Assembly: GCA_035274425.1 (NCBI GenBank)
Contig: DATEOC010000084.1
Span: forward strand, 62,001 to 126,000
Direction of reading: 5' to 3'
Origin: JADMIH01 sp035274425
GTDB lineage: Bacteria > Chloroflexota > Chloroflexia > QHBQ01 > JADMIH01
Length of the DNA stretch: 64,000 bases
Shown: in pieces, positions 37,355-46,293 of the stretch
Layout: each line of letters opens with the position of its first letter
How positions within the stretch are numbered: position 1 is the stretch's first letter
Made by a program: the position numbers and the translations under genes
Notes under the pieces: generated by a model
The model's input: only the letters and a program-made list of their open reading frames with translations
Told to the model about the DNA's origin: nothing
Databases searched by the model: none

Positions 37355-38497
37355 CTACTTGAAGCTAATCATGTAGAGTTCTAAATGCTGGTTTTCCAGG
37401 TCTGGGTCTAAGGCACAGCAAGCAAGATACGCAATCGTGTTCTGGTCCACTATCGCCCGTACGTAAAGGTCCTTGTCAGATGTGAGCAGCGTAGTCTTGA
37501 CCTCGCTCGTTATGTCATATGTGACCACAGACCACTGCGTTGCGCCAGGTGCTTCAGGTGTGCCGGCCCAGGCAACCAGGTTGCCGGAGATTAGTGGATT
37601 ATCAGTTCCATCGTAGCCCCCAACGTTTGGCGTCAGGGTCTTAGTCTGGCCGCTCTGTAAATCTGTCAGGTGTACAGGAGTATTCGCACTTTGACAATCC
37701 AGGGTCCAAACCACCTTGCTACCAGACACGTCTGACCCTTCGACACACCCATCCTCATCAGCCAGGATGACCTCTGTGCCATCGGCTTGCAGAGCGTGTA
37801 GCTTTGCGTGAGGAAGCTTGAAGCGTCCCGGCCCTGGAGGATAATAGCTCACTTCGGGCCAAACAAGAATACCATCACCTGCGACCGGACCCCGATTCTG
37901 AGTATCCACTCCTTCCTTCGCTATGATGCGGTCGTCGCCGGTAGCAAGGTCGATTGCATGGAGGCCTTCATTGGGATATAGGCCCACGTAATAAACTATG
38001 TTGGTATCGGCAGCGAACATGGGTAACGCTTCGGGGCTTTTGCCGTAAAACTCCGGCACCTGTATAAAGGCAATCGTTTCTTGCTGCCTGGTGGCTGGGT
38101 CATAACGCTGGACTTTGAGCTTATAATCTTCCCCTGGAGCGAGCAGCCAGGTCACCAGCTTGCCATTACTGGTAAGAGCGCCGTTATAGCCGGCGCTCAC
38201 CAGGAACTCCTTTTGCGTGTCTGGATCATAACCATAAATTGAATGCTCGCCATTGCGGTTATCCATCCAAAATAGCTGGCCGTTAGCTGCCACCACCGAC
38301 CCCAATACCGTACCTGAGATCAAACGAGGCCCAGTCGCCACCTCGTGTCTATTCTTCGCCTGGGGCTGCTCGCCAGAAATATCCTGGCGACTTCTACCGC
38401 CACTCCCTAGCCATACAGTTGTGAATAGTATCAATAGCCCGGCTATGCTTACTGTTGCCGGCATCCATTCCCCTTCTCCAAATCTGGACTTACGCAT
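37355..38497 (-). CDS. Membrane-anchored beta-propeller protein
   Basis: A 380-aa protein with an N-terminal hydrophobic segment (MPATVSIAGLLILFTTVWLGSG) acting as signal or anchor, then a single propeller of TolB-like blades (LFWMDNRNGEHSIYGYD, NIVYYVGLYPNEGLHAIDL, KVVWTLDCQS, NLVAWAGTPEA). It matches the C-terminal propeller of the two giant proteins at 21646-27298 but lacks their N-terminal propeller and YFER repeats. It is probably extracytoplasmic; function is unknown. Confidence 0.65.
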   Translation of the reverse strand: MRKSRFGEGEWMPATVSIAGLLILFTTVWLGSGGRSRQDISGEQPQAKNRHEVATGPRLISGTVLGSVVAANGQLFWMDNRNGEHSIYGYDPDTQKEFLVSAGYNGALTSNGKLVTWLLAPGEDYKLKVQRYDPATRQQETIAFIQVPEFYGKSPEALPMFAADTNIVYYVGLYPNEGLHAIDLATGDDRIIAKEGVDTQNRGPVAGDGILVWPEVSYYPPGPGRFKLPHAKLHALQADGTEVILADEDGCVEGSDVSGSKVVWTLDCQSANTPVHLTDLQSGQTKTLTPNVGGYDGTDNPLISGNLVAWAGTPEAPGATQWSVVTYDITSEVKTTLLTSDKDLYVRAIVDQNTIAYLACCALDPDLENQHLELYMISFK

Positions 38498-38587
38498 TTT
38501 GGTGGCCCCTCCTACATCTAAGCTAACGGTTGAGCCTACCCCAGGTTGTGGAAAAGATGTACGGAGTACTGGCAGCTAGGAACAGAG

Positions 38588-38740
38588 ACATGAGACATTC
38601 CGAATTTTCGATGAGCGTGCTGACGCACTAACAACTCTTTGAAAAAAGGATAAAAATGCAGGGTTTGCTGAGCAAACCCTGCATTTTTATCCTTTTTTCA
38701 AACTCCCCTCCCGAGTGGGGAGGGGCAGGGGTGGGCCATA
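38588..38740. repeat. GAGACAT block, 32-bp perfect hairpin and CCCCTCCC element
   Basis: 38588-38630 has GAGACATTCCGAATTTTC and a GCGTGCTGACGCAC stem like the copy at 7862. 38638-38669 and 38671-38702 form a perfect 32-bp inverted repeat with a one-base centre. Directly after comes a CCCCTCCC...GGGGAGGGG stem (to about 38740). The unit lies just past the stop of the lipoprotein gene (minus strand). Confidence 0.75.
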
Positions 38741-38764
38741 AGCTATAGTTATAGGCTAGCCGCT

Positions 38765-39568
38765 CTACTTTAGCGACCTGAAGCTCTCTGCTATCGCCTC
38801 GAAAACGGGTACATAGCTCTCGGATGTCGTGACGGACGCAACCATGCTCATGATGTAAACATTCTTCTTGTCCATCATGATCGCCTGAGTCACGGGACGA
38901 GTTATCGTCCGGCCGTACTGGATCGTGACTTGCATCGTATAGCTCAGGAGTAGCACATCGCCGTGCGGTGTGTGCAGAGTCTTGTTACCTATATCCTTGG
39001 ATATTTTGTCACCATAAGTAGAATGCAGCATGGATATAGTTAGCTTGGCAAAGGTGTCAAGAGGCAAAGGAATCGCAACGGGCTGCTGTAGGACATTGAT
39101 CGTCGCGATTTCATTAGGGTCAACATCCCGCTGGGTGAAATCAAAGGCCCAGAACTTTATCTTCGAGGCTATCGCGTTGGGGAGGAGTTTGCCAAGCTTA
39201 TCTCCCAGCTCCGGGCTGGTTTCGTCTAAGCGGTCGATGATAGTCTGTACGGTTTCTTCATTTAGGTCGACCTGCGTCCAGCTATCAGGTAGCTCTACAG
39301 CAAAACTCTCATCGGGGCGCTCATAAAGGGTCCACCCTTCAGCAAGGAGATGTGGTTGCGTATCGGGCGATGGCATCCCTGTCACCGTATAAGTGGGATA
39401 GACATCGAGTGTGGGAACAGCGGCAGCTTCAGCTGTAGCAGCGGCTGTAGGTACCGCAACGGATGGGGCTGGGAGGCCGTTACTGCAACCTGACAGGCAT
39501 AAGATTGCCACAAAGGCAGCGAGCATCACAAAGTTCAGGCAGGCTTGCTTTCTCAACATATTCTCCAT
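38765..39568 (-). CDS. Lipoprotein of unknown function
   Basis: A 267-aa protein from ATG 39568; ATG 39559 is the alternative. FVMLAAFVAILCLSGCSNG is a type II signal with lipobox LSGC. A Pro/Ala/Val-rich linker follows, then a ~180-residue domain (TLYERPDESFAVELPDSWTQVDLNEE, KTLHTPHGDVLLLSYTMQV, AIMMDKKNVYIMSMVASV). Its wind-up FAVELPDSW is of the PsbP / DUF1795-like type seen in many lipoproteins. It is tethered to the outer face of the membrane; function is unknown. Confidence 0.65.
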   Translation of the reverse strand: MENMLRKQACLNFVMLAAFVAILCLSGCSNGLPAPSVAVPTAAATAEAAAVPTLDVYPTYTVTGMPSPDTQPHLLAEGWTLYERPDESFAVELPDSWTQVDLNEETVQTIIDRLDETSPELGDKLGKLLPNAIASKIKFWAFDFTQRDVDPNEIATINVLQQPVAIPLPLDTFAKLTISMLHSTYGDKISKDIGNKTLHTPHGDVLLLSYTMQVTIQYGRTITRPVTQAIMMDKKNVYIMSMVASVTTSESYVPVFEAIAESFRSLK

Positions 39569-39749
39569 ACTGCGGCTGATGGCAACGTAACTGGTAACGC
39601 TCCACAACCGTGCCGGAGATCATGTTTCGCAGACACGCAACTTCGACCGTGAGGCATGCATTACCGGTAAATATGATACCGCCTCGTAGCAATACGCTGA
39701 ATGGGTATTAGGTACCATTCAGGGGAGCCGAATGTACCTTCAATGCCAA

Positions 39750-40358
39750 CTACAAAACAGCGCCCACCACACCCGAAAGCCCCTCCGTTACGACTCCCAG
39801 CACGTCACGCGACATCTCCTCTGCTGACCGCATTCTCGACCCACGACTCCATTGGACCGCCGAGCCGAATATGGCCCAGCTTATGGCCTGGGCAGCGGTT
39901 TCAAGCCTCTCCGAGCGTGCCTCCGAGGACCGCTTCTGTCGCAGCCACGTCAGGAGCATCCCATATAGCTCCTGCTGCATTGCCGTCTCGAACATAGGCT
40001 CAAACTGCATATCAGACCATCTACAGGTGCTATAGAAGCTGCCAAGAAAATCGAACACCGACAGGATCAGCACGCGCAAGTTCTCTACGGTCAAAGTAGA
40101 TACATCTGCAACTTTGCGTGACAATTCCTGCTGAAACTCCTCACGTATCCAGCTATGCATCAAGGCGTACTTGTCCTCAAAGTGTGCATAGAAGGTGGCG
40201 CGGTTTACCGTCGCCCGCTCCGCGATGTCTTGCACGGAGATAGAGCCGATGCTTTTCTCCTTCAGTAATTCAGCGAACGCTCTCAGCAGCAGCTGGCGGG
40301 TCCGCTTCACTCGTGGGTCGCTTGCATTTAGCTGTGTTGCAGGTGCGGCAGTAGCCAT
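39750..40358 (-). CDS. TetR-family transcriptional regulator
   Basis: A 202-aa protein from ATG 40358 (GGAG five bases upstream); a longer reading frame up to 40571 crosses the promoter region and is rejected. The N-terminal HTH is RTRQLLLRAFAELLKEK, ISVQDIAERATVNRATFYAHF, a typical TetR recognition helix. The C-terminal ligand domain is of the TetR_C_33 kind by length. It is divergent from the VOC dioxygenase gene and probably represses it, with the ligand being related to that enzyme's substrate. Confidence 0.85.
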   Translation of the reverse strand: MATAAPATQLNASDPRVKRTRQLLLRAFAELLKEKSIGSISVQDIAERATVNRATFYAHFEDKYALMHSWIREEFQQELSRKVADVSTLTVENLRVLILSVFDFLGSFYSTCRWSDMQFEPMFETAMQQELYGMLLTWLRQKRSSEARSERLETAAQAISWAIFGSAVQWSRGSRMRSAEEMSRDVLGVVTEGLSGVVGAVL

Positions 40359-40454
40359 AACTTCTCCAATCATCTCTATTCGCAACACTTTTCGTGAAAT
40401 GTTGCCTAAGCAACGCAAGTAATGATCTGCGGGTTGACTTCGACAATAAGATAG

Positions 40455-40496
40455 TGTACAATCATACGTGTGTAGTATACACGATAAATGTACAAT
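40455..40496. promoter_or_regulatory. Putative TetR operator in the divergent promoter
   Basis: The palindrome GTGTA-GTA-TACAC (40470-40482) is flanked by two direct copies of TGTACAAT (40455-40462 and 40489-40496). It lies between the TetR gene (start 40358) and the VOC gene (start 40532), the expected place for autoregulated divergent control. Confidence 0.55.
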
Positions 40497-40531
40497 AAAC
40501 AACAGTTGTATTAATAAGGAATAAAGATACC

Positions 40532-41443
40532 ATGACAACCCAAGAATCGACCCAACTAGCTTCAACTTCAATTCACCCCGACACCCAGCTTGGCATCGTA
40601 GCCCTCACGGTGAAGGACCTGGCGCGCTCCAGGGACTTTTACCAGGATGTGCTGGGCTTCGAGGTGCTGCAAGAAGGCAAGGGAGAGGCCATGCTCGGAG
40701 CGGGCGGAGCGCCTTTGCTCTCGCTACACGAGGAGCCAGATGCTGGACCTGCGCCTACTAACGTAACTGGCCTCACAGGTCTATACCACTTTGCTATACT
40801 TGTGCCCACACGCGCCGACCTCGCCAGGTCACTCCTGCACCTGGTGGAGAGCGGCTACCCACTGGGCGGCGCTTCGGACCACCTGGTTAGCGAGGCGCTC
40901 TATCTATCCGACCCCGACAACAACGGCATCGAAATCTACCGAGACCGCCCGCGAGACCAGTGGCCGAGCAAGAACGGCCAGCTACAGATGGCCTCCGACC
41001 CGCTCGATCTGCGCGCTCTGATAGCCGAGGCCCAAGCCGATACACGACCCTGGGAAGGTCTGGCGGCAGGCACCCGCCTGGGCCACATGCACCTTCAGGT
41101 AGCAGACATACCGCAGGCGCGCGACTTCTACCACGGAGCGCTTGGCTTTGACGTTATATTCGACCTGGAGCGTATGGGCGCGCTCTTCGTAAGCGCAGGC
41201 GGCTATCACCATCATTTGGGCCTGAACACCTGGCACAGCCGTGGCGGTCGCCCGGCCCCTGAGGGTAGCGCGGGCCTGCGATACTTCACAGTCCACCTGC
41301 CAGATGAAGAAGCACTTGCCCAGGTCCTGGCTCGTCTCGATGCGGCAGGCGTGCCCTACCAGCAAGAGAGCGGTGGCGTGGTCGTAGATGACCCCTGGCG
41401 CAACAGCATCTTGCTGATTACCGGCGCAACTCTGCCTAGCTAA
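40532..41443 (+). CDS. Two-domain VOC protein, catechol 2,3-dioxygenase-like
   Basis: A 303-aa protein with two vicinal-oxygen-chelate domains: GIVALTVKDLARSRDFYQDV (about 18-140) and LGHMHLQVADIPQARDFYHGALGF (about 180-300). This is the length and arrangement of type I extradiol ring-cleavage dioxygenases. Candidate metal ligands are His in LGHMHLQV, His in YFTVHLP and Glu in NGIEIY-type positions. It is under a divergent TetR regulator. Detoxification or aromatic degradation is likely; the substrate is unknown. Confidence 0.8.
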   Translation: MTTQESTQLASTSIHPDTQLGIVALTVKDLARSRDFYQDVLGFEVLQEGKGEAMLGAGGAPLLSLHEEPDAGPAPTNVTGLTGLYHFAILVPTRADLARSLLHLVESGYPLGGASDHLVSEALYLSDPDNNGIEIYRDRPRDQWPSKNGQLQMASDPLDLRALIAEAQADTRPWEGLAAGTRLGHMHLQVADIPQARDFYHGALGFDVIFDLERMGALFVSAGGYHHHLGLNTWHSRGGRPAPEGSAGLRYFTVHLPDEEALAQVLARLDAAGVPYQQESGGVVVDDPWRNSILLITGATLPS

Positions 41444-41463
41444 CCGTCGAGTTGCCAACTCGC

Positions 41464-41496
41464 AAGTAGGGACGTGGCGATGCCACGTCCCTACTT
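41464..41496. repeat. GTAGGGA palindrome shared by two convergent gene ends
   Basis: AAGTAGGGACGTGGC (41464-41478), loop GAT, exact complement to 41496. It lies between the convergent VOC and mnmE genes. The mnmE stop TAG (41491-41493) is inside the right arm. It can serve as a bidirectional terminator. Confidence 0.8.
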
Positions 41497-42891
41497 TCCT
41501 ATACAGAAGTTCCGGAATATCTCGTCCAGCAGGTCGTCCCCTACCGTCTCGCCCGTAATCTCCCCTAGCGTGTTCAGCGCGCCGTGCAGGTCTACCGCCA
41601 CCATCGCGGCGGGAGCGCTTTCCGCTATAGACCCCAGCGCCGACTGAACATGCTCCTCGGCACGACGCAGCGCGTCAAGGTGGCGCACACTCGTAACGGC
41701 AGCTTCGCCAGGCGCGGGTACAGCTTTGCCGCTCAACACCAGCGAGGCCAGCTTCTCCTCCAGCTTATCTGTGCCGCCTTCCAACACAGCCGACGCACTC
41801 ACCATCTCAACATCCCCAAGCATCCCTGCCAGCTTATGGGTATCAAGCAGAGTCGGCAGGTCTGTCTTATTTAGCACCGCCAGGCACATAGGAACTATTC
41901 TCTCCCTGATTTCTCCTACCAACTGCATATCTTCCAGGGTCAAAAGTTGTGAGCTATCAAAGACCAACAATACAAGATCAGCCTCGGAGAGGGCACGCCG
42001 GGTGCGGTCCATACCTATGCGTTCGATTGGGTCGTAGGTATCGACTTCGCGCCGCAGCCCTGCCGTATCGGTCAGCACAAGCGGCACCCCACGCACATTC
42101 GCTACCTCTTCCAGGGTGTCACGGGTGGTGCCAGGTATGGGCGTGACGATAGCTCGCTCTGTCCTGAGGAGCGCGTTCAACAGGCTCGACTTGCCTACAT
42201 TGGGCCTCCCCACAATCGCGGTCCGTACACCCCGGCGTAGCACTATCCCGGTGCTGGCACTCGCTATCAGCGCACGGATGTCCCCAAGCGCGGCCTGCAA
42301 GTCGGGAGATACGTCGGCAGGAGGCACGTCATCCTCAGGGAAGTCAATCGTCGCTTCCAGGTGAGCCAGCGCATGAAGCAATCTCGCCCGCACTCCCTTC
42401 ACGCGGCTCGATAACCCACCTCCAAGCTGCTCCACCGCCATCCGCAGACCTTCACCCGTGCGCGCCTGCACGACATCCAGCACTGCCTCAGCCTGCGCCA
42501 GGTCAAGCCGCCCGTTGAGGAACGCCCTGAGCGTAAACTCCCCCGGCTGCGCGAGCCTCGCCCCCTCTCGCAGGCACAGCGACAACACCTTCTGCAAAGG
42601 CACAACTCCCCCATGACAATCTATCTCTACCACATCCTCCCTCGTGTAAGAATGTGGAGCGCGCATCAGCGCCGCCAGCGCCTCATCCACCCGCTCGCCG
42701 GTCTGGGGGTCGCATACATACCCAAACACCAACCTGTGCGACTCCCACCCTTCTGCTGCCCCAGCTCGTACCGAAGCAGGCACGAATAGATGGGATAGTA
42801 TAGCCTCCGCATCCGGCCCACTCAATCTCACCGTGCCTATTCCCCCCTCCCCTTGAGGAGTGGCTATAGCAACAATAGTGTCTGCGTACAT
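41491..42891 (-). CDS. mnmE: tRNA U34 modification GTPase MnmE
   Basis: A 466-aa protein. The N-terminal tetrahydrofolate-binding domain begins DTIVAIATPQGEGGIGTVRLSG. The G domain (about 220-380) has GRPNVGKSSLLNALL, the DTAGLR switch and NKTD. The C-terminus ends CIGK, the conserved CxGK with the catalytic-site Cys. With MnmG it installs carboxymethylaminomethyl groups on the tRNA wobble uridine. It is the last gene of the rpmH-to-mnmE cluster; its stop lies in a palindromic repeat. Confidence 0.95.
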   Translation of the reverse strand: MYADTIVAIATPQGEGGIGTVRLSGPDAEAILSHLFVPASVRAGAAEGWESHRLVFGYVCDPQTGERVDEALAALMRAPHSYTREDVVEIDCHGGVVPLQKVLSLCLREGARLAQPGEFTLRAFLNGRLDLAQAEAVLDVVQARTGEGLRMAVEQLGGGLSSRVKGVRARLLHALAHLEATIDFPEDDVPPADVSPDLQAALGDIRALIASASTGIVLRRGVRTAIVGRPNVGKSSLLNALLRTERAIVTPIPGTTRDTLEEVANVRGVPLVLTDTAGLRREVDTYDPIERIGMDRTRRALSEADLVLLVFDSSQLLTLEDMQLVGEIRERIVPMCLAVLNKTDLPTLLDTHKLAGMLGDVEMVSASAVLEGGTDKLEEKLASLVLSGKAVPAPGEAAVTSVRHLDALRRAEEHVQSALGSIAESAPAAMVAVDLHGALNTLGEITGETVGDDLLDEIFRNFCIGK

Positions 42892-42904
42892 AAGAATTCT
42901 GATT

Positions 42905-42955
42905 TGCTGAATACCCTAATTTAGAACTCAAAATTGAGAATTCAAAACTTCCCGA
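42905..42955. repeat. AT-rich TTTTGAATTC-type repeats between kinase and mnmE
   Basis: Units related to TTTAGAACTCAAAATTGAGAATTCAAAAC. The last coding codons and TGA stop of the kinase gene (42928-42930) are made of this repeat. Confidence 0.7.
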
Positions 42956-43767
42956 GCGGGTATCGCCGAGGTGCCCACCCCTCCTATGGCGTGGGCGGCA
43001 GCAGCGTGGGCGAAGCGCGTTGCTAGGAGGAGATCTCCCGTCTCGCTATAGCGTACCATGAGGGCTGCGGCGAACACGTCTCCCGCGCCGGTAGGGTCTA
43101 CACTTTGCGCCTGGTGTGCAGGCACACGTGAGTAGTGCCTCCCTTCAACGTAAACTAACGCGTCTCCACCTCCCTGTGTTATCACCACAACAGAAGCAAG
43201 CCCGGCGTAATGGTCGATGAGCCTCTCATCGTGCCCCAGGTCTTCCACGCTGAGTATGAGCAAAGCGCCAGGCGGTAAATCGTGGAGCGCGTTCGGGACA
43301 GGCCATGCCGAGTGAGTTACCCGCCCGCCCTGGCCCCAGCTCCGCATCCACCCTTGCGGCGTAACGCCAAGCAGGCAGCCGGGAAACATAGCAGGCAAAT
43401 CAGAGGGCAACTCTTGCGCGACAGGCCCCAGATGGACGATAGGCGCGGCACGCCACAACTCCGGCACGTCATCGTAGGAGAGAGAAGCAGCCTGCGCCGT
43501 CAAGACCTGCGCGCGATTCCCAGCCTCATCATAGCTGTTCTGAAAAGTTGTAGTGGCAGGCGAATGCTTGACGTGGACCCAGACACCTTCATCGAGCAGC
43601 ACAGCCAACAGGTGCTCGTCTTCGGGCGCACAATAGGTAACCACCGCCGCCTGCAACCCAAGCCTCTGCGCAGTGAGCGCCGAATAGGTGGCAGTCCCCC
43701 CGGCAACACCCCGGCCATCTGCCATAACATCCTTAGAGATGTGGCCGATGGCAAGGTAGTCAAGCAT
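42928..43767 (-). CDS. PfkB-family sugar/nucleoside kinase
   Basis: A 279-aa ribokinase-type protein. The N-terminal GHISKDVMADGRGVAGGTATYSALTAQRLG is the PfkB signature region. The C-terminal SVDPTGAGDVFAAALMVRY has the anion hole GAGD with the catalytic Asp. The substrate could be a sugar or nucleoside. It is inserted in the jag-mnmE interval. The C-terminal residues VLNSQF are encoded by the adjacent AT-rich repeat, which also supplies the stop, so the natural end may have been replaced. Confidence 0.85.
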   Translation of the reverse strand: MLDYLAIGHISKDVMADGRGVAGGTATYSALTAQRLGLQAAVVTYCAPEDEHLLAVLLDEGVWVHVKHSPATTTFQNSYDEAGNRAQVLTAQAASLSYDDVPELWRAAPIVHLGPVAQELPSDLPAMFPGCLLGVTPQGWMRSWGQGGRVTHSAWPVPNALHDLPPGALLILSVEDLGHDERLIDHYAGLASVVVITQGGGDALVYVEGRHYSRVPAHQAQSVDPTGAGDVFAAALMVRYSETGDLLLATRFAHAAAAHAIGGVGTSAIPAREVLNSQF

Positions 43768-43784
43768 TGCGAGATGATGGAAAA

Positions 43785-43907
43785 CAGACGATAGACGATA
43801 GACGATAGACGAAGGAGTAGGAAAATATAAACCAGTATCCTATAACCTCTGCGTCCTCTGCGTCTCTGCGGTGAAATTATTTTCTGTCGTCCGTCGTCCG
43901 TCGTCTA
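43785..43907. repeat. Composite repeat block between jag and the kinase
   Basis: 43785-43813 AGACGAT units; 43846-43876 CTCTGCGTCCTCTGCG units; 43884-43907 GTCGTCC units. The TAG of jag (43905-43907) is part of the last array. Confidence 0.85.
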
Positions 43908-44864
43908 TTTAGGCAGCACCACCACCCGGCGCTCCGGCTCGACCCCAGTCGATTCGGTGGTGACGGCCTCGTGGTCCTGGAGGGTCATGTGGACGATGCG
44001 GCGCTCGTAGGGGGACATTGCCTCCAATGGGATAGCTTGCTTGCGCGTCTGCACCTGTTCCGCCGTGCGGCGTGCCAGGTTCATCAAGGCCAGCTTGCGG
44101 CGCAACCTGTACCCCTCCACGTCTACGATTACTCGCGCCCAGAAGTCTACCTGGCGACCCAGGATAAGGTTCATAAGGAGTTGCAACGCCTCGAGGGTCT
44201 CTCCTCGGCGGCCTATCACTATGCTCTGGTCCCGCTCGTTCAGCCCCTCTACGTTCAACACGACCGAGTCGCTATCATCGGTGAAGGCTGCATCCCCTTC
44301 ATCGGACGGATAGCGGCGCGCTATCCTGCCCCGGATACGCATCTCCAGGAGTATCTTCTGTAGTACCTCTGCGGCGATAGGAGCAATGGCATCCTGGGGC
44401 GTGGCGCTTTCGCTCTGCGTATCCTCCGTCGGCATCAAAGAGCTATCGATCTGGATTTCGCCAGGCAAACCTTCCTCTATCGGCGCGGGACGAGGGCCAC
44501 CTGGCCTGGCACCATAGCGGCTACCTCCGTATGGTGGGCGCGATTGGCGGTCACCACCCCGGTCGCCCCGATTGCCGCGATCACCACCGTAACCTCTATC
44601 GCGGTCCCTATCGCCCCTCTCTCCACGGTCCCGGTCTCGGGGCGCGCCGCCACCATAAGGGGGCCTTCCCGCCCTGGGCGAGGCTTCCTCTTGCAAGCGA
44701 GAGCCTGGCAAATCAGGCGCTATCACTCGGACCAATACCTCATCGCCGCCAGGATCGGTTGCCAGTACCTCTACCTTTACCTGGTCGCGCGTGCGGCCCA
44801 ATTGCTCCAGAGCCAGCCTGACTGCATCCTCAACGGTGCGAGCCTGTATATCCACCTGTCGCAA
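43905..44864 (-). CDS. jag: Jag/KhpB RNA-binding protein with Arg/Gly-Asp-rich linker
   Basis: A 319-aa protein. The Jag-N domain (VDIQARTVEDAVRLALEQLG) is followed by a ~55-residue low-complexity linker of RGDRDRDRG / GGDRGNRGD type. Then come a KH domain (IVIGRRGETLEALQLLMNLI) and an R3H domain (PYERRIVHMTLQDHEAVTTESTG). Jag/KhpB proteins bind RNA with KhpA and influence cell-wall synthesis. The start is TTG at 44864, supported by GGGAGG nine bases upstream. The stop TAG is part of a heptamer array. Confidence 0.9.
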   Translation of the reverse strand: MRQVDIQARTVEDAVRLALEQLGRTRDQVKVEVLATDPGGDEVLVRVIAPDLPGSRLQEEASPRAGRPPYGGGAPRDRDRGERGDRDRDRGYGGDRGNRGDRGGDRQSRPPYGGSRYGARPGGPRPAPIEEGLPGEIQIDSSLMPTEDTQSESATPQDAIAPIAAEVLQKILLEMRIRGRIARRYPSDEGDAAFTDDSDSVVLNVEGLNERDQSIVIGRRGETLEALQLLMNLILGRQVDFWARVIVDVEGYRLRRKLALMNLARRTAEQVQTRKQAIPLEAMSPYERRIVHMTLQDHEAVTTESTGVEPERRVVVLPK

Positions 44865-44885
44865 AACTACGTTCCTCCCTCTTTC

Positions 44886-45036
44886 GTAGACGATAGACGA
44901 TGGACGATTGCATTAAACACTACACCTAATTGCCCATCTTCTTTGTCTTATTGCTCTTTGTACTTAACTGTCAACCTATAATCCAACGTCTATCGTCTAT
45001 CGTCTATCGTCCGTCGTCCGTCGTCCGTCGTCCGTT
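44886..45036. repeat. Heptamer repeats between yidC and jag
   Basis: 44886-44909 AGACGAT units and 44987-45036 ATCGTCT/GTCGTCC units, separated by about 75 bases of unremarkable AT-rich sequence. The array runs up to the yidC stop (45035-45037). Confidence 0.85.
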
Positions 45037-46288
45037 ATCGCTTATTCTTCCTCTTGCGCGGCAACTGCGCGGGGGCTTTGGCGCCATTTCCTTTATGAGG
45101 CATATCACTGGAGCCATTGTCGCTGACCACCGCCAGTGTATCCGAGCTAAATTTAGGTGCCACCCCTGTGGCAGTTGTGGCGGTAGCCCTCAATTGGCGT
45201 GCGTGGGCGCTGCTCGCTCCTGACGAGCGGCTGCGTGAGGAGCCATTGCTCTTCAGGCTGGCAACAGTCGGAGCGTCCGACGTTACCCCAGCGCGTGCCT
45301 CTGCCGCAGTCTGGCCCTGCGCGGCCTTCTGGGCCTCTTGAGCTTCCAGCGCTCTCTCCATCATCTTAGCCATAACACCCTTCTTTTGCTTTTGCGCTCT
45401 GCTCGCGATTTCCTCCGGGTGGAGAGGCTTAGGCGGCTCGATAGGCTTGCGCGGCAAGAAGCCGAGGCCAGGCAGGTCCGGGAGCGACCCAAACCCTGTA
45501 ATGAAGTACTGCTGTACCGCGCCGAAGAGGCTTGAGAAGGCCCAGTAGATGACCGTGCCCGCCGGGAAGCCAAGCGAGATAAGGACAATGTAAATCGGCA
45601 TGAACTGCATTATGTTCTGCATCATGCGCTGCTGTGGGTCCATCGGGTTATTCGGGTCGCGGCGAGGCATCGCCATGCGACTCTGGATGAACTGGAAGAA
45701 GCCTGACAGCACAGGCCAGATAAAGAGCGGGTCAGCGGTAGCCAGGCTGTGTACCCACAGGAAGGGGCGGTTGAAGTTGGCGACACTGTTTATCCAGGCA
45801 TCGTTCCAACCATTGTTTACCCAAGCGGCTCCACTATGGACCCAATCTGGATTCCACAGGATGCTGCGCAGGTGCAGGATATAGTTATCGGCCTGCTTCG
45901 CTATTTCCTCTGCAGTCCCATGGAACTGTGGGAGTGTTGCGCTGAGTGCGCCATACAAGCCGATAAATATGGGCAACTGTATGAGCATCGGGAGACAGCC
46001 TGCCGCCGGGTTGATACCGTAGTCCCGGTACAGCTTCATCGTCTCTTCTTGCACCTTTTGCCGGTCCTTGCCGTACTTCCTCTGCACCTCCTTGATGAGA
46101 GGCTGTATCTGTTGCATATGCTTTGAGGAGCGCAACGCCTTCATAGTGAGAGGCACCGTGAGGAACCTCATCAAGATGGTGAAAACGATGATAGCAACGC
46201 CCGGACTGCCGATGACCGAGTTAATAGCTACCAGGATGTTAAGTAGCGTGTTTGAGAAGCCGGACCAAATTGCGCCTAAGAAGTCCAA
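45035..46288 (-). CDS. yidC: Membrane protein insertase YidC/Oxa1
   Basis: A 417-aa protein of the Gram-positive/Oxa1 type without the large periplasmic domain. Hydrophobic segments include SPGVAIIVFTILMRFLTVPLT, AGCLPMLIQLPIFIGLYGAL, the segment around NPNDPQQRMMQNIMQFMPIYIVLISLGFPAG and VIYWAFSSLFGAVQQY. The C-terminal ~120 residues are Lys/Ala/Ser-rich, ending RKRKNKR, and probably bind ribosomes. The start is TTG at 46288, with AGAGGTG upstream, 5 bases after yidD. It inserts membrane proteins with or without SecYEG. Confidence 0.93.
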   Translation of the reverse strand: MDFLGAIWSGFSNTLLNILVAINSVIGSPGVAIIVFTILMRFLTVPLTMKALRSSKHMQQIQPLIKEVQRKYGKDRQKVQEETMKLYRDYGINPAAGCLPMLIQLPIFIGLYGALSATLPQFHGTAEEIAKQADNYILHLRSILWNPDWVHSGAAWVNNGWNDAWINSVANFNRPFLWVHSLATADPLFIWPVLSGFFQFIQSRMAMPRRDPNNPMDPQQRMMQNIMQFMPIYIVLISLGFPAGTVIYWAFSSLFGAVQQYFITGFGSLPDLPGLGFLPRKPIEPPKPLHPEEIASRAQKQKKGVMAKMMERALEAQEAQKAAQGQTAAEARAGVTSDAPTVASLKSNGSSRSRSSGASSAHARQLRATATTATGVAPKFSSDTLAVVSDNGSSDMPHKGNGAKAPAQLPRKRKNKR

Positions 46289-46293
46289 GATAT

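Noticed and set aside
40359..40571. N-terminal extension of the TetR regulator
   Set aside because: It runs through the operator/promoter and overlaps the divergent gene start; ATG 40358 has a ribosome site.
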